A DNA stretch of 64,000 nt from Leptodactylus fallax (Eukaryota > Chordata > Amphibia > Anura > Leptodactylidae). This document shows positions 26,365-39,656 of this stretch, one piece after another. The DNA is taken from contig CAMRHE010001071.1 of NCBI GenBank assembly GCA_947044405.1, forward strand, positions 172,181 to 236,180. Reading direction: 5' to 3'. Both the position numbers and the translations under genes were made by a program. The first letter of the stretch is position 1, and every line of letters begins with the position of its first letter. The notes under the pieces were generated by a model. That model was not told the DNA's origin. It saw only the letters and a program-made list of their open reading frames with translations, and ran no database searches.

Positions 26365-28973
26365 GGCCTCGTGTGATATCACTATAACCTGTGAGTGTAT
26401 ATATGTACAGCCTCGTGTGATGTCACTATAACCTGTGAGTGTATATATGTACAGGCCTCGTGTGATATCACTATAACCTGTGAGTGTATATATGTACAGG
26501 CCTCGTGTGATATCACTATAACCTGTGAGTGTATATATGTACAGGCCTCGTGTGATATCACTATAACCTGTGAGTGTATATATGTACAGGCCTCGTGTGA
26601 TATCACTATAACCTGTGAGTGTATATATGTACAGCCTCGTGTGATTCACTATAACCGTGAGTGCAGGCCTCGTGTGATATCACTATAACCTGTGAGTGTA
26701 TATATGTACAGGCCTCGTGTGATATCACTATAACCTGTGAGTGTATATATGTACAGGCCTCGTGTGATATCACTATAACCTGTGAGTGTATATATGTACA
26801 GGCCTCGTGTGATATCACTATAACCTTACCTGTGAGTGTATATATGTACAGGCCTCGTGTGATGTCACTATAACCTGTGAGTGTATATATGTACAGGCCT
26901 CGTGTGATGTCACTATAACCTGTGAGTGTATATATGTACAGGCCTCGTGTGATGTCACTATAACCTGTGAGTGTATATATGTACAGGCCTCGTGTGATGT
27001 CACTATAACCTGTGAGTGTATATATGTACAGGCCTCGTGTGATGTCACTATAACCTGTGAGTGTATATATGTACAGGCCTCGTGTGATGTCACTATAACC
27101 TGTGGTGAGTGTATATATGTACAGGCCTCGTGTGATGTCACTATAACCTGTGAGTGTATATATGTACAGGCCTCGTGTGATGTCACTATAACCTGTGAGT
27201 GTATATATGTACAGGCCTCGTGTGATGTCACTATAACCTGTGAGTGTATATATGTACAGGCCTCGTGTGATATCACTATAACCTGTGAGTGTATATATGT
27301 ACAGGCCTCGTGTGATGTCACTATAACCTGTGAGTGTATATATGTACAGGCCTCGTGTGATGTCACTATAACCTGTGAGTGTATATATGTACAGGCCTCG
27401 TGTGATGTCACTATAACCTGTGAGTGTATATATGTACAGGCCTCGTGTGATGTCACTATAACCTGTGAGTGTATATATGTACAGGCCTCGTGTGATGTCA
27501 CTATAACCTGTGAGTGTATATATGTACAGGCCTCGTGTGATGTCACTATAACCTGTGAGTGTATATATGTACAGGCCTCGTGTGATGTCACTATAACCTG
27601 TGAGTGTATATATGTACAGGCCTCGTGTGATGTCACTATAACCTGTGAGTGTATATATGTACAGGCCTCGTGTGATATCACTATAACCTGTGAGTGTATA
27701 TATGTACAGGCCTCGTGTGATATCACTATAACCTGTGAGTGTATATATGTACAGGCCTCGTGTGATGTCACTATAACCTGTGAGTGTATATATGTACAGG
27801 CCCGTGTGATGTCACTATAACCTGTGAGTGTATATATGTACAGGCCTCGTGTGATGTCACTATAACCTGTGAGTGTATATATGTACAGGCCTCGTGTGAT
27901 GTCACTATAACCTGTGAGTGTATATATGTACAGGCCTCGTGTGATGTCACTATAACCTGTGAGTGTATATATGTACAGGCCTCGTGTGATATCACTATAA
28001 CCTGTGAGTGTATATATGTACAGGCCTCGTGTGATGTCACTATAACCTGTGAGTGTATATATGTACAGGCCTCGTGTGATGTCACTATAACCTGTGAGTG
28101 TATATATGTACAGGCCTCGTGTGATATCACTATAACCTGTGAGTGTATATATGTACAGGCCTCGTGTGATGTCACTATAACCTGTGAGTGTATATATGTA
28201 CAGGCCTCGTGTGATATCACTATAACCTGTGAGTGTATATATGTACAGGCCTCGTGTGATATCACTATAACCTGTGAGTGTATATATGTACAGGCCTCGT
28301 GTGATATCACTATAACCTGTGAGTGTATATATGTACAGGCCTCGTGTGATGTCACTATAACCTGTGAGTGTATATATGTACAGGCCTCGTGTGATATCAC
28401 TATAACCTGTGAGTGTATATATGTACAGGCCTCGTGTGATATCACTATAACCTGTGAGTGTATATATGTACAGGCCTCGTGTGATATCACTATAACCTGT
28501 GAGTGTATATATGTACAGGCCTCGTGTGATATCACTATAACCTGTGAGTGTATATATGTACAGGCCTCGTGTGATATCACTATAACCTGTGAGTGTATAT
28601 ATGTACAGGCCTCGTGTGATATCACTATAACCTGTGAGTGTATATATGTACAGGCCTCGTGTGATGTCACTATAACCTGTGAGTGTATATATGTACAGGC
28701 CTCGTGTGATGTCACTATAACCTGTGAGTGTATATATGTACAGGCCTCGTGTGATGTCACTATAACCTGTGAGTGTATATATGTACAGGCCTCGTGTGAT
28801 GTCACTATAACCTGTGAGTGTATATATGTACAGGCCTCGTGTGATGTCACTATAACCTGTGAGTGTATATATGTACAGGCCTCGTGTGATGTCACTATAA
28901 CCTGTGAGTGTATATATGTACAGGCCTCGTGTGATGTCACTATAACCTGTGAGTGTATATATGTACAGGCCTC

Positions 28974-29004
28974 GTGGATACACAAACCGTGGTGTATATA
29001 GACA
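28974..29004. repeat. T-depleted unit, nearly pure T loss
   Basis: GTGGATACACAAACC is GTGTGATATCACTATAACC with only T residues missing. GTGGTGTATATAGACAGG then lacks one A in GTGAGTG and two T residues in TATATATGTACAGG. This is the best single test case for base-specific loss, because all other bases are preserved. Confidence 0.75.
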
Positions 29005-31178
29005 GGCCTCGTGTGATGTCACTATAACCTGTGAGTGTATATATGTACAGGCCTCGTGTGATGTCACTATAACCTGTGAGTGTATATATGTACAGGCCTC
29101 GTGTGATGTCACTATAACCTGTGAGGTGTATATATGTACAGGCCTCGTGTGATGTCACTATAACCTGTGAGTGTATATATGTACAGGCCTCGTGTGATAT
29201 CACTATAACCTGTGAGTGTATATATGTACAGGCCTCGTGTGATGTCACTATAACCTGTGAGTGTATATATGTACAGGCCTCGTGTGATATCACTATAACC
29301 TGTGAGTGTATATATGTACAGGCCTCGTGTGATGTCACTATAACCTGTGAGTGTATATATGTACAGGCCTCGTGTGATGTCACTATAACCTGTGAGTGTA
29401 TATATGTACAGGCCTCGTGTGATGTCACTATAACCTGTGAGTGTATATATGTACAGGCCTCGTGTGATGTCACTATAACCTGTGAGTGTATATATGTACA
29501 GGCCTCGTGTGATGTCACTATAACCTGTGAGTGTATATATGTACAGGCCTCGTGTGATGTCACTATAACCTGTGAGTGTATATATGTACAGGCCTCGTGT
29601 GATGTCACTATAACCTGTGAGTGTATATATGTACAGGCCTCGTGTGATGTCACTATAACCTGTGAGTGTATATATGTACAGGCCTCGTGTGATGTCACTA
29701 TAACCTGTGAGTGTATATATGACAGCCCTCGTGTGATGTCACTATAACCTGTGAGTGTATATATGTACAGGCCTCGTGTGATATCACTATAACCTGTGAG
29801 TGTATATATGTACAGGCCTCGTGTGATGTCACTATAACCTGTGAGTGTATATATGTACAGGCCTCGTGTGATGTCACTATAACCTGTGAGTGTATATATG
29901 TACAGGCCTCGTGTGATATCACTATAACCTGTGAGTGTATATATGTACAGGCCTCGTGTGATGTCACTATAACCTGTGAGTGTATATATGTACGGCCTCG
30001 TGTGATATCACTATAACCTGTGAGTGTATATATGTACAGGCCTCGTGTGATGTCACTATAACCTGTGAGTGTATATATGTACAGGCCTCGTGTGATGTCA
30101 CTATAACCTGTGAGTGTATATATGTACAGGCCTCGTGTGATATCACTATAACCTGTGAGTGTATATATGTACAGGCCTCGTGTGATGTCACTATAACCGT
30201 GAGTGTCCGTCACTATAACCTGTGAGTGTATATATGTACAGGCCTCGTGTGATATCACTATAACCTGTGAGTGTATATATGTACAGGCCTCGTGTGATAT
30301 CACTATAACCTGTGAGTGTATATATGTACAGGCCTCGTGTGATGTCACTATAACCTGTGAGTGTATATATGTACAGGCCTCGTGTGATATCACTATAACC
30401 TGTGAGTGTATATATGTACAGGCCTCGTGTGATATCACTATAACCTGTGAGTGTATATATGTACAGGCCCGGTGAACCTCGTGTGATGTCACTATAACCT
30501 GTGAGTGTATATATGTACAGGCCTCGTGTGATATCACTATAACCTGTGAGTGTATATATGTACGGCCTCGTGTGATATCACTATAACCTGTGAGTGTATA
30601 TATGTACAGGCCTCGTGTGATGTCACATAACCTGTGTTGCGCCCTGTGATATCACTATAACCTGTGAGTGTATATATGTACAGGCCTCGTGTGATATCAC
30701 TATAACCTGTGAGTGTATATATGTACAGGCCTCGTGTGATATCACTATAACCTGTGAGTGTATATATGTACAGGCCTCGTGTGATATCACTATAACCTGT
30801 GAGTGTATATATGTACAGGCCTCGTGTGATATCACTATAACCTGTGAGTGTATATATGTACAGGCCTCGTGTGATATCACTATAACCTGTGAGTGTATAT
30901 ATGTACAGGCCTCGTGTGATATCACTATAACCTGTGAGTGTATATATGTACAGGCCTCGTGTGATGTCACTATAACCTGTGAGTGTATATATGTACAGGC
31001 CTCGTGTGATGTCACTATAACCTGTGAGTGTATATATGTACAGGCCTCGTGTGATGTCACTATAACCTGTGAGTGTATATATGTACAGGCCTCGTGTGAT
31101 ATCACTATAACCTGTGAGTGTATATATGTACAGGCCTCGTGTGATGTCACTATAACCTGTGAGTGTATATATGTACAC

Positions 31179-32173
31179 GGCCTCGTGTGATATCACTATA
31201 ACCTGTGAGTGTATATATGTACAGGCCTCGTGTGATATCACTATAACCTGTGAGTGTATATATGTACAGGCCTCGTGTGATATCACTATAACCTGTGAGT
31301 GTATATATGTACAGGCCTCGTGTGATGTCACTATAACCTGTGAGTGTATATATGTACAGGCCTCGTGTGATGTCACTATAACCTGTGAGTGTATATATGT
31401 ACAGGCCTCGTGTGATGTCACTATAACCTGTGAGTGTATATATGTACAGGCCTCGTGTGATGTCACTATAACCTGTGAGTGTATATATGTACAGGCCTCG
31501 TGTGATGTCACTATAACCTGTGAGTGTATATATGTACAGGCCTCGTGTGATGTCACTATAACCTGTGAGTGTATATATGTACAGGCCTCGTGTGATGTCA
31601 CTATAACCTGTGAGTGTATATATGTACAGGCCTCGTGTGATGTCACTATAACCTGTGAGTGTATATATGTACAGGCCTCGTGTGATGTCACTATAACCTG
31701 TGAGTGTATATATGTACAGGCCTCGTGTGATGTCACTATAACCTGTGAGTGTATATATGTACAGGCCTCGTGTGATGTCACTATAACCTGTGAGTGTATA
31801 TATGTACAGGCCTCGTGTGATGTCACTATAACCTGTGAGTGTATATATGTACAGGCCTCGTGTGATGTCACTATAACCTGTGAGTGTATATATGTACAGG
31901 CCTCGTGTGATGTCACTATAACCGAGCCTGTGAGTGTATATATGTACAGGCCTCGTGTGATGTCACTATAACCTGTGAGTGTATATATGTACAGGCCTCG
32001 TGTGATGTCACTATAACCTGTGAGTGTATATATGTACAGGCCTCGTGTGATGTCACTATAACCTGTGAGTGTATATATGTACAGGCCTCGTGTGATGTCA
32101 CTATAACCTGTGAGTGTATATATGTACAGGCCTCGTGTGATATCACTATAACCTGTGAGTGTATATATGTACA
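31179..32173. repeat. AAA-G14 block, copy 3
   Basis: Units read A A A (31179, 31224, 31269), then G fourteen times (31314 to 31899), then a 5-base insertion (ACCGAGCCTG at 31921-31930), then four G units and an A at 32129. The G14, irregularity, G4, A order parallels the copies from 25377 and 44785, although the irregularity itself differs. Confidence 0.75.
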
Positions 32174-32353
32174 GGCCTCGTGTGATGTCACTATAACCTG
32201 TGAGTGTATATATGTACAGGCCTCGTGTGATGTCACTATAACCTGTGAGTGTATATATGTACAGGCCTCGTGTGATGTCACTATAACCTGTGAGTGTATA
32301 TATGTACAGGCCTCGTGTGATGTCACTATAACCTGTGAGTGTATATATGTACA

Positions 32354-32950
32354 GGCCTCGTGTGATATCACTATAACCTGTGAGTGTATATATGTACAGG
32401 CCTCGTGTGATATCACTATAACCTGTGAGTGTATATATGTACAGGCCTCGTGTGATGTCACTATAACCTGTGAGTGTATATATGTACAGGCCTCGTGTGA
32501 TGTCACTATAACCTGTGAGTGTATATATGTACAGGCCTCGTGTGATGTCACTATAACCTGTGAGTGTATATATGTACAGGCCTCGTGTGATGTCACTATA
32601 ACCTGTGAGTGTATATATGTACAGGCCTCGTGTGATGTCACTATAACCTGTGAGTGTATATATGTACAGGCCTCGTGTGATGTCACTATAACCTGTGAGT
32701 GTATATATGTACAGGCCTCGTGTGATGTCACTATAACCTGTGAGTGTATATATGTACAGGCCTCGTGTGATGTCACTATAACCTGTGAGTGTATATATGT
32801 ACAGGCCTCGTGTGATGTCACTATAACCTGTGAGTGTATATATGTACAGGCCTCGTGTGATGTCACTATAACCTGTGAGTGTATATATGTACAGGCCTCG
32901 TGTGATGTCACTATAACCTGTGAGTGTATATATGTACGGCCTCGGGCACT
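32354..32950. repeat. AA-G11 block followed by irregular unit, copy 1
   Basis: Two A units (32354, 32399) precede eleven G units (32444 to 32894). The next unit is irregular, with CCTCGGGCAC at 32940. The same AA-G11-irregular order occurs from 52473. Confidence 0.7.
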
Positions 32951-33515
32951 ATAACCTGTGAGTGTATATATGTACGGCCTCGTGTGATATCACTATAACC
33001 TGTGAGTGTATATATGTACAGGCCTCGTGTGATGTCACTATAACCTGTGAGTGTATATATGTACAGGCCTCGTGTGATGTCACTATAACCTGTGAGTGTA
33101 TATATGTACAGGCCTCGTGTGATGTCACTATAACCTGTGAGTGTATATATGTACAGGCCTCGTGTGATGTCACTATAACCTGTGAGTGTATATATGTACA
33201 GGCCTCGTGTGATGTCACTATAACCTGTGAGTGTATATATGTACAGGCCTCGTGTGATGTCACTATAACCTGTGAGTGTATATATGTACAGGCCTCGTGT
33301 GATGTCACTATAACCTGTGAGTGTATATATGTACAGGCCTCGTGTGATGTCACTATAACCTGTGAGTGTATATATGTACAGGCCTCGTGTGATATCACTA
33401 TAACCTGTGAGTGTATATATGTACAGGCCTCGTGTGATGTCACTATAACCTGTGAGTGTATATATGTACAGGCCTCGTGTGATATCACTATAACCTGTGA
33501 GTGTATATATGTACA

Positions 33516-34280
33516 GGCCTCGTGTGATATCACTATAACCTGTGAGTGTATATATGTACAGGCCTCGTGTGATGTCACTATAACCTGTGAGTGTATATAT
33601 GTACAGGCCTCGTGTGATGTCACTATAACCTGTGAGTGTATATATGTACAGGCCTCGTGTGATATCACTATAACCTGTGAGTGTATATATGTACAGGCCT
33701 CGTGTGATGTCACTATAACCTGTGAGTGTATATATGTACAGGCCTCGTGTGATGTCACTATAACCTGTGAGTGTATATATGTACAGGCCTCGTGTGATAT
33801 CACTATAACCTGTGAGTGTATATATGTACAGGCCTCGTGTGATGTCACTATAACCTGTGAGTGTATATATGTACAGGCCTCGTGTGATGTCACTATAACC
33901 TGTGAGTGTATATATGTACAGGCCTCGTGTGATATCACTATAACCTGTGAGTGTATATATGTACAGGCCTCGTGTGATATCACTATAACCTGTGAGTGTA
34001 TATATGTACAGGCCTCGTGTGATGTCACTATAACCTGTGAGTGTATATATGTACAGGCCTCGTGTGATATCACTATAACCTGTGAGTGTATATATGTACA
34101 GGCCTCGTGTGATATCACTATAACCTGTGAGTGTATATATGTACAGGCCTCGTGTGATGTCACTATAACCTGTGAGTGTATATATGTACAGGCCTCGTGT
34201 GATATCACTATAACCTGTGAGTGTATATATGTACAGGCCTCGTGTGATATCACTATAACCTGTGAGTGTATATATGTACA
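33516..34280. repeat. Three-unit periodicity (135-bp higher-order repeat)
   Basis: From GGCC 33516 the code reads A GGA GGA GGA, then A G A A G A A. The first ten units repeat with period three as G G A. The units from 33921 onward repeat with period three as A A G. A 135-bp module therefore amplified here, with a change of module near 33921. A degenerate unit at 34283 follows the block. Confidence 0.75.
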
Positions 34281-34282
34281 GG

Positions 34283-34315
34283 CCCGTGGATATCACACCG
34301 GGAATATAACCGTGA
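34283..34315. repeat. Degenerate unit
   Basis: CCCGTGGATATCACACCGGG is followed by AATATAACCGTGAGTG. It is a unit fused to part of the next, with T residues missing from CCTCGTGTGA and CCTGTGAG. Confidence 0.6.
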
Positions 34316-34476
34316 GTGTATATATGTACGGCCTCGTGTGATATCACTATAACCTGTGAGTGTATATATGTACAGGCCTCGTGTGATATCACTATAACCT
34401 GTGAGTGTATATATGTACAGGCCTCGTGTGATGTCACTATAACCTGTGAGTGTATATATGTACAGGCCTCGTGTGA

Positions 34477-34540
34477 TGCACAAACCGGGGTAAAGACCAC
34501 ACAAACCGTGAGTGATATATGTACAGGCCTCGGGAGTCAC
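34477..34540. repeat. Long T-depleted patch
   Basis: GATGCACAAACCGGGG, TAAAGACCACACAAACCG, then TGAGTGATATATG and CCTCGGGAGTCAC. Each piece follows unit order with T residues skipped: CACAAACC for CACTATAACC, TAAAGAC for TATATATGTAC, CTCGGGA for CTCGTGTGA. About one further half unit is missing in the middle. Confidence 0.75.
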
Positions 34541-34837
34541 TATAACCTGTGAGTGTATATATGTACAGGCCTCGTGTGATGTCACTATAACCTGTGAGTG
34601 TATATATGTACAGGCCTCGTGTGATGTCACTATAACCTGTGAGTGTATATATGTACAGGCCTCGTGTGATGTCACTATAACCTGTGAGTGTATATATGTA
34701 CAGGCCTCGTGTGATATCACTATAACCTGTGAGTGTATATATGTACAGGCCTCGTGTGATGTCACTATAACCTGTGAGTGTATATATGTACAGGCCTCGT
34801 GTGATGTCACTATAACCTGTGAGTGTATATATGTACA

Positions 34838-35197
34838 GGCCTCGTGTGATATCACTATAACCTGTGAGTGTATATATGTACAGGCCTCGTGTGATGTCAC
34901 TATAACCTGTGAGTGTATATATGTACAGGCCTCGTGTGATATCACTATAACCTGTGAGTGTATATATGTACAGGCCTCGTGTGATGTCACTATAACCTGT
35001 GAGTGTATATATGTACAGGCCTCGTGTGATATCACTATAACCTGTGAGTGTATATATGTACAGGCCTCGTGTGATGTCACTATAACCTGTGAGTGTATAT
35101 ATGTACAGGCCTCGTGTGATATCACTATAACCTGTGAGTGTATATATGTACAGGCCTCGTGTGATGTCACTATAACCTGTGAGTGTATATATGTACA
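34838..35197. repeat. Alternating A/G dimer block
   Basis: Eight units from GGCC 34838 alternate A G A G A G A G and then pass into a G run. This is the third and longest 90-bp alternation in the window. Confidence 0.75.
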
Positions 35198-38100
35198 GGC
35201 CTCGTGTGATGTCACTATAACCTGTGAGTGTATATATGTACAGGCCTCGTGTGATGTCACTATAACCTGTGAGTGTATATATGTACAGGCCTCGTGTGAT
35301 GTCACTATAACCTGTGAGTGTATATATGTACAGGCCTCGTGTGATATCACTATAACCTGTGAGTGTATATATGTACAGGCCTCGTGTGATGTCACTATAA
35401 CCTGTGAGTGTATATATGTACAGGCCTCGTGTGATGTCACTATAACCTGTGAGTGTATATATGTACAGGCCTCGTGTGATGTCACTATAACCTGTGAGTG
35501 TATATATGTACAGGCCTCGTGTGATGTCACTATAACCTGTGAGTGTATATATGTACAGGCCTCGTGTGATGTCACTATAACCTGTGAGTGTATATATGTA
35601 CAGGCCTCGTGTGATATCACTATAACCTGTGAGTGTATATATGTACAGGCCTCGTGTGATGTCACTATAACCTGTGAGTGTATATGTACCAGGCGCCTCG
35701 TGTGATGTCACTATAACCTGTGAGTGTATATATGTACGGCCTCGTGTGATATCACTATAACCTGTGAGTGTATATATGTACAGGCCTCGTGTGATATCAC
35801 TATAACCTGTGAGTGTATATATGTACAGGCCTCGTGTGATATCACTATAACCTGTGAGTGTATATATGTACAGGCCTCGTGTGATATCACTATAACCTGT
35901 GAGTGTATATATGTACAGGCCTCGTGTGATATCACTATAACCTGTGAGTGTATATATGTACGGCCTCGTGTGATGTCACTATAACCTGTGAGTGTATATA
36001 TGTACAGGCCTCGTGTGATATCACTATAACCTGTGAGTGTATATATGTACACCCAGGCCTCGTGTGATGTCACTATAACCTGTGAGTGTATATATGTACA
36101 GGCCTCGTGTGATGTCACTATAACCTGTGAGTGTATATATGTACAGGCCTCGTGTGATATCACTATAACCTGTGAGTGTATATATGTACAGGCCTCGTGT
36201 GATATCACTATAACCTGTGAGTGTATATATGTACAGGCCTCGTGTGATATCACTATAACCTGTGAGTGTATATATGTACAGGCCTCGTGTGATGTCACTA
36301 TAACCTGTGAGTGTATATATGTACAGGCCTCGTGTGATGTCACTATAACCTGTGAGTGTATATATGTACAGGCCTCGTGTGATGTCACTATAACCTGTGA
36401 GTGTATATATGTACAGGCCTCGTGTGATATCACTATAACCTGTGAGTGTATATATGTACGCCCTGTGATGTCACTATAACCTGTGAGTGTATATATGTAC
36501 AGGCCTCGTGTGATATCACTATAACCTGTGAGTGTATATATGTACAGGCCTCGTGTGATGTCACTATAACCTGTGAGTGTATATATGTACAGGCCTCGTG
36601 TGATATCACTATAACCTGTGAGTGTATATATGTACAGGCCTCGTGTGATGTCACTATAACCTGTGAGTGTATATATGTACAGGCCTCGTGTGATGTCACT
36701 ATAACCTGTGAGTGTATATATGTACAGGCCTCGTGTGATGTCACTATAACCTGTGAGTGTATATATGTACAGGCCTCGTGTGATGTCACTATAACCTGTG
36801 AGTGTATATATGTACAGGCCTCGTGTGATGTCACTATAACCTGTGAGTGTATATATGTACAGGCCTCGTGTGATCACTATAACCGATGTCACTATAACCT
36901 GTGAGTGTATATATGTACAGGCCTCGTGTGATATCACTATAACCTGTGAGTGTATATATGTACAGGCCTCGTGTGATGTCACTATAACCTGTGAGTGTAT
37001 ATATGTACGGCCCGTGTGATATCACTATAACCTGTGAGTGTATATATGTACAGCCCGATACACAACGAGTGTATATATGTACAGGCCTCGTGTGATGTCA
37101 CTATAACCTGTGAGTGTATATATGTACAGGCCTCGTGTGATATCACTATAACCTGTGAGTGTATATATGTACAGGCCTCGTGTGATATCACTATAACCTG
37201 TGAGTGTATATATGTACAGGCCTCGTGTGATGTCACTATAACCTGTGAGTGTATATATGTACAGGCCTCGTGTGATGTCACTATAACCTGTGAGTGTATA
37301 TATGTACAGGCCTCGTGTGATGTCACTATAACCTGTGAGTGTATATATGTACAGGCCTCGTGTGATGTCACTATAACCTGTGAGTGTATATATGTACAGG
37401 CCTCGTGTGATGTCACTATAACCTGTGAGTGTATATATGTACAGGCCTCGTGTGATGTCACTATAACCTGTGAGTGTATATAGACAGGCCTCGTGGATAT
37501 CACTATAACCTGTGAGTGTATATATGTACAGGCCTCGTGTGATGTCACTATAACCTGTGAGTGTATATATGTACAGGCCTCGTGTGATGTCACTATAACC
37601 TGTGAGTGTATATATGTACAGGCCTCGTGAACTGAGTCACTATAACCTGTGAGTGTATATATGTACAGGCCTCGTGTGTTCACTATAACCTGTGAGTGTT
37701 ATATGTACGGCCCCGTGATGTCACTATAACCTGTGAGTGTATATATGTACAGGCCTCGTGTGATGTCACTATAACCTGTGAGTGTATATATGTACAGGCC
37801 TCGTGTGATGTCACTATAACCTGTGAGTGTATATATGTACAGGCCTCGTGTGATGTCACTATAACCTGTGAGTGTATATATGTACAGGCCTCGTGTGATG
37901 TCACTATAACCTGTGAGTGTATATATGTACAGGCCTCGTGTGATGTCACTATAACCTGTGAGTGTATATATGTACAGGCCTCGTGTGATATCACTATAAC
38001 CTGTGAGTGTATATATGTACAGGCCTCGTGTGATATCACTATAACCTGTGAGTGTATATATGTACAGGCCTCGTGTGATGTCACTATAACCTGTGAGTGT

Positions 38101-38340
38101 ATATATGTACAGGCCTCGTGTGATGTCACTATAACCTGTGAGTGTATATATGTACAGGCCTCGTGTGATATCACTATAACCTGTGAGTGTATATATGTAC
38201 AGGCCTCGTGTGATATCACTATAACCTGTGAGTGTATATATGTACAGGCCTCGTGTGATGTCACTATAACCTGTGAGTGTATATATGTACAGGCCTCGTG
38301 TGATATCACTATAACCTGTGAGTGTATATATGTACAGGCC

Positions 38341-38371
38341 CGTGGATTCACAAACCGGAGAAAGATCGGGA
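38341..38371. repeat. T-depleted unit
   Basis: CGTGGATTCACAAACCGG, then AGAAAGATCGGGATGTC. CACAAACC and GAAAGA correspond to CACTATAACC and GTATATATGTA without T; the CAGGCC segment is also missing. The register resumes at GATGTCAC. Confidence 0.7.
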
Positions 38372-38670
38372 TGTCACTATAACCTGTGAGTGTATATATG
38401 ACAGGCCTCGTGTGATGTCACTATAACCTGTGAGTGTATATATGTACAGGCCTCGTGTGATATCACTATAACCTGTGAGTGTATATATGTACAGGCCTCG
38501 TGTGATGTCACTATAACCTGTGAGTGTATATATGTACAGGCCTCGTGTGATGTCACTATAACCTGTGAGTGTATATATGTACAGGCCTCGTGTGATGTCA
38601 CTATAACCTGTGAGTGTATATATGTACAGGCCGTGGTGTTCACTATAACCTGTGAGTGTATATATGTACA

Positions 38671-39390
38671 GGCCTCGTGTGATATCACTATAACCTGTGA
38701 GTGTATATATGTACAGGCCTCGTGTGATGTCACTATAACCTGTGAGTGTATATATGTACAGGCCTCGTGTGATATCACTATAACCTGTGAGTGTATATAT
38801 GTACAGGCCTCGTGTGATATCACTATAACCTGTGAGTGTATATATGTACAGGCCTCGTGTGATATCACTATAACCTGTGAGTGTATATATGTACAGGCCT
38901 CGTGTGATATCACTATAACCTGTGAGTGTATATATGTACAGGCCTCGTGTGATGTCACTATAACCTGTGAGTGTATATATGTACAGGCCTCGTGTGATGT
39001 CACTATAACCTGTGAGTGTATATATGTACAGGCCTCGTGTGATGTCACTATAACCTGTGAGTGTATATATGTACAGGCCTCGTGTGATGTCACTATAACC
39101 TGTGAGTGTATATATGTACAGGCCTCGTGTGATGTCACTATAACCTGTGAGTGTATATATGTACAGGCCTCGTGTGATGTCACTATAACCTGTGAGTGTA
39201 TATATGTACAGGCCTCGTGTGATGTCACTATAACCTGTGAGTGTATATATGTACAGGCCTCGTGTGATGTCACTATAACCTGTGAGTGTATATATGTACA
39301 GGCCTCGTGTGATGTCACTATAACCTGTGAGTGTATATATGTACAGGCCTCGTGTGATGTCACTATAACCTGTGAGTGCTATATATGTAC
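38671..39390. repeat. A-G-AAAA-G10 block, copy 1
   Basis: From GGCC 38671 the code is A G A A A A, then ten G units (38941 to 39346), ending at an irregular unit with GTGCTATATATG (one C inserted, 39379). A very similar order starts at 46442. Confidence 0.7.
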
Positions 39391-39620
39391 GGCCTCGTGT
39401 GATATCACTATAACCTGTGAGTGTATATATGTACAGGCCTCGTGTGATGTCACTATAACCTGTGAGTGTATATATGTACAGGCCTCGTGTGATGTCACTA
39501 TAACCTGTGAGTGTATATATGTACAGGCCTCGTGTGATGTCACTATAACCTGTGAGTGTATATATGTACAGGCCTCGTGTGATGTCACTATAACCTGTGA
39601 GTGTATATATGTACAGGCCT

Positions 39621-39656
39621 CGGGATTCACAAACCGGAGTGATATAGACGGCCCGT
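39621..39656. repeat. T-depleted unit
   Basis: CGGGATTCACAAACCGGAG and TGATATAGACGGCCCGTG follow a whole unit in order with most T residues absent and two A residues lost. The flanking units are normal G forms, so the patch is one sharply bounded copy. Confidence 0.75.

Noticed and set aside
28974..29004. Uridine insertion/deletion editing cryptogene (kinetoplastid-like T-less DNA)
   Set aside because: T-less copies resemble pre-edited sequence, but they are scattered single units in a non-coding satellite next to T-containing copies, with no gene, guide RNA or maxicircle context. A sequencing dropout explains them more simply.
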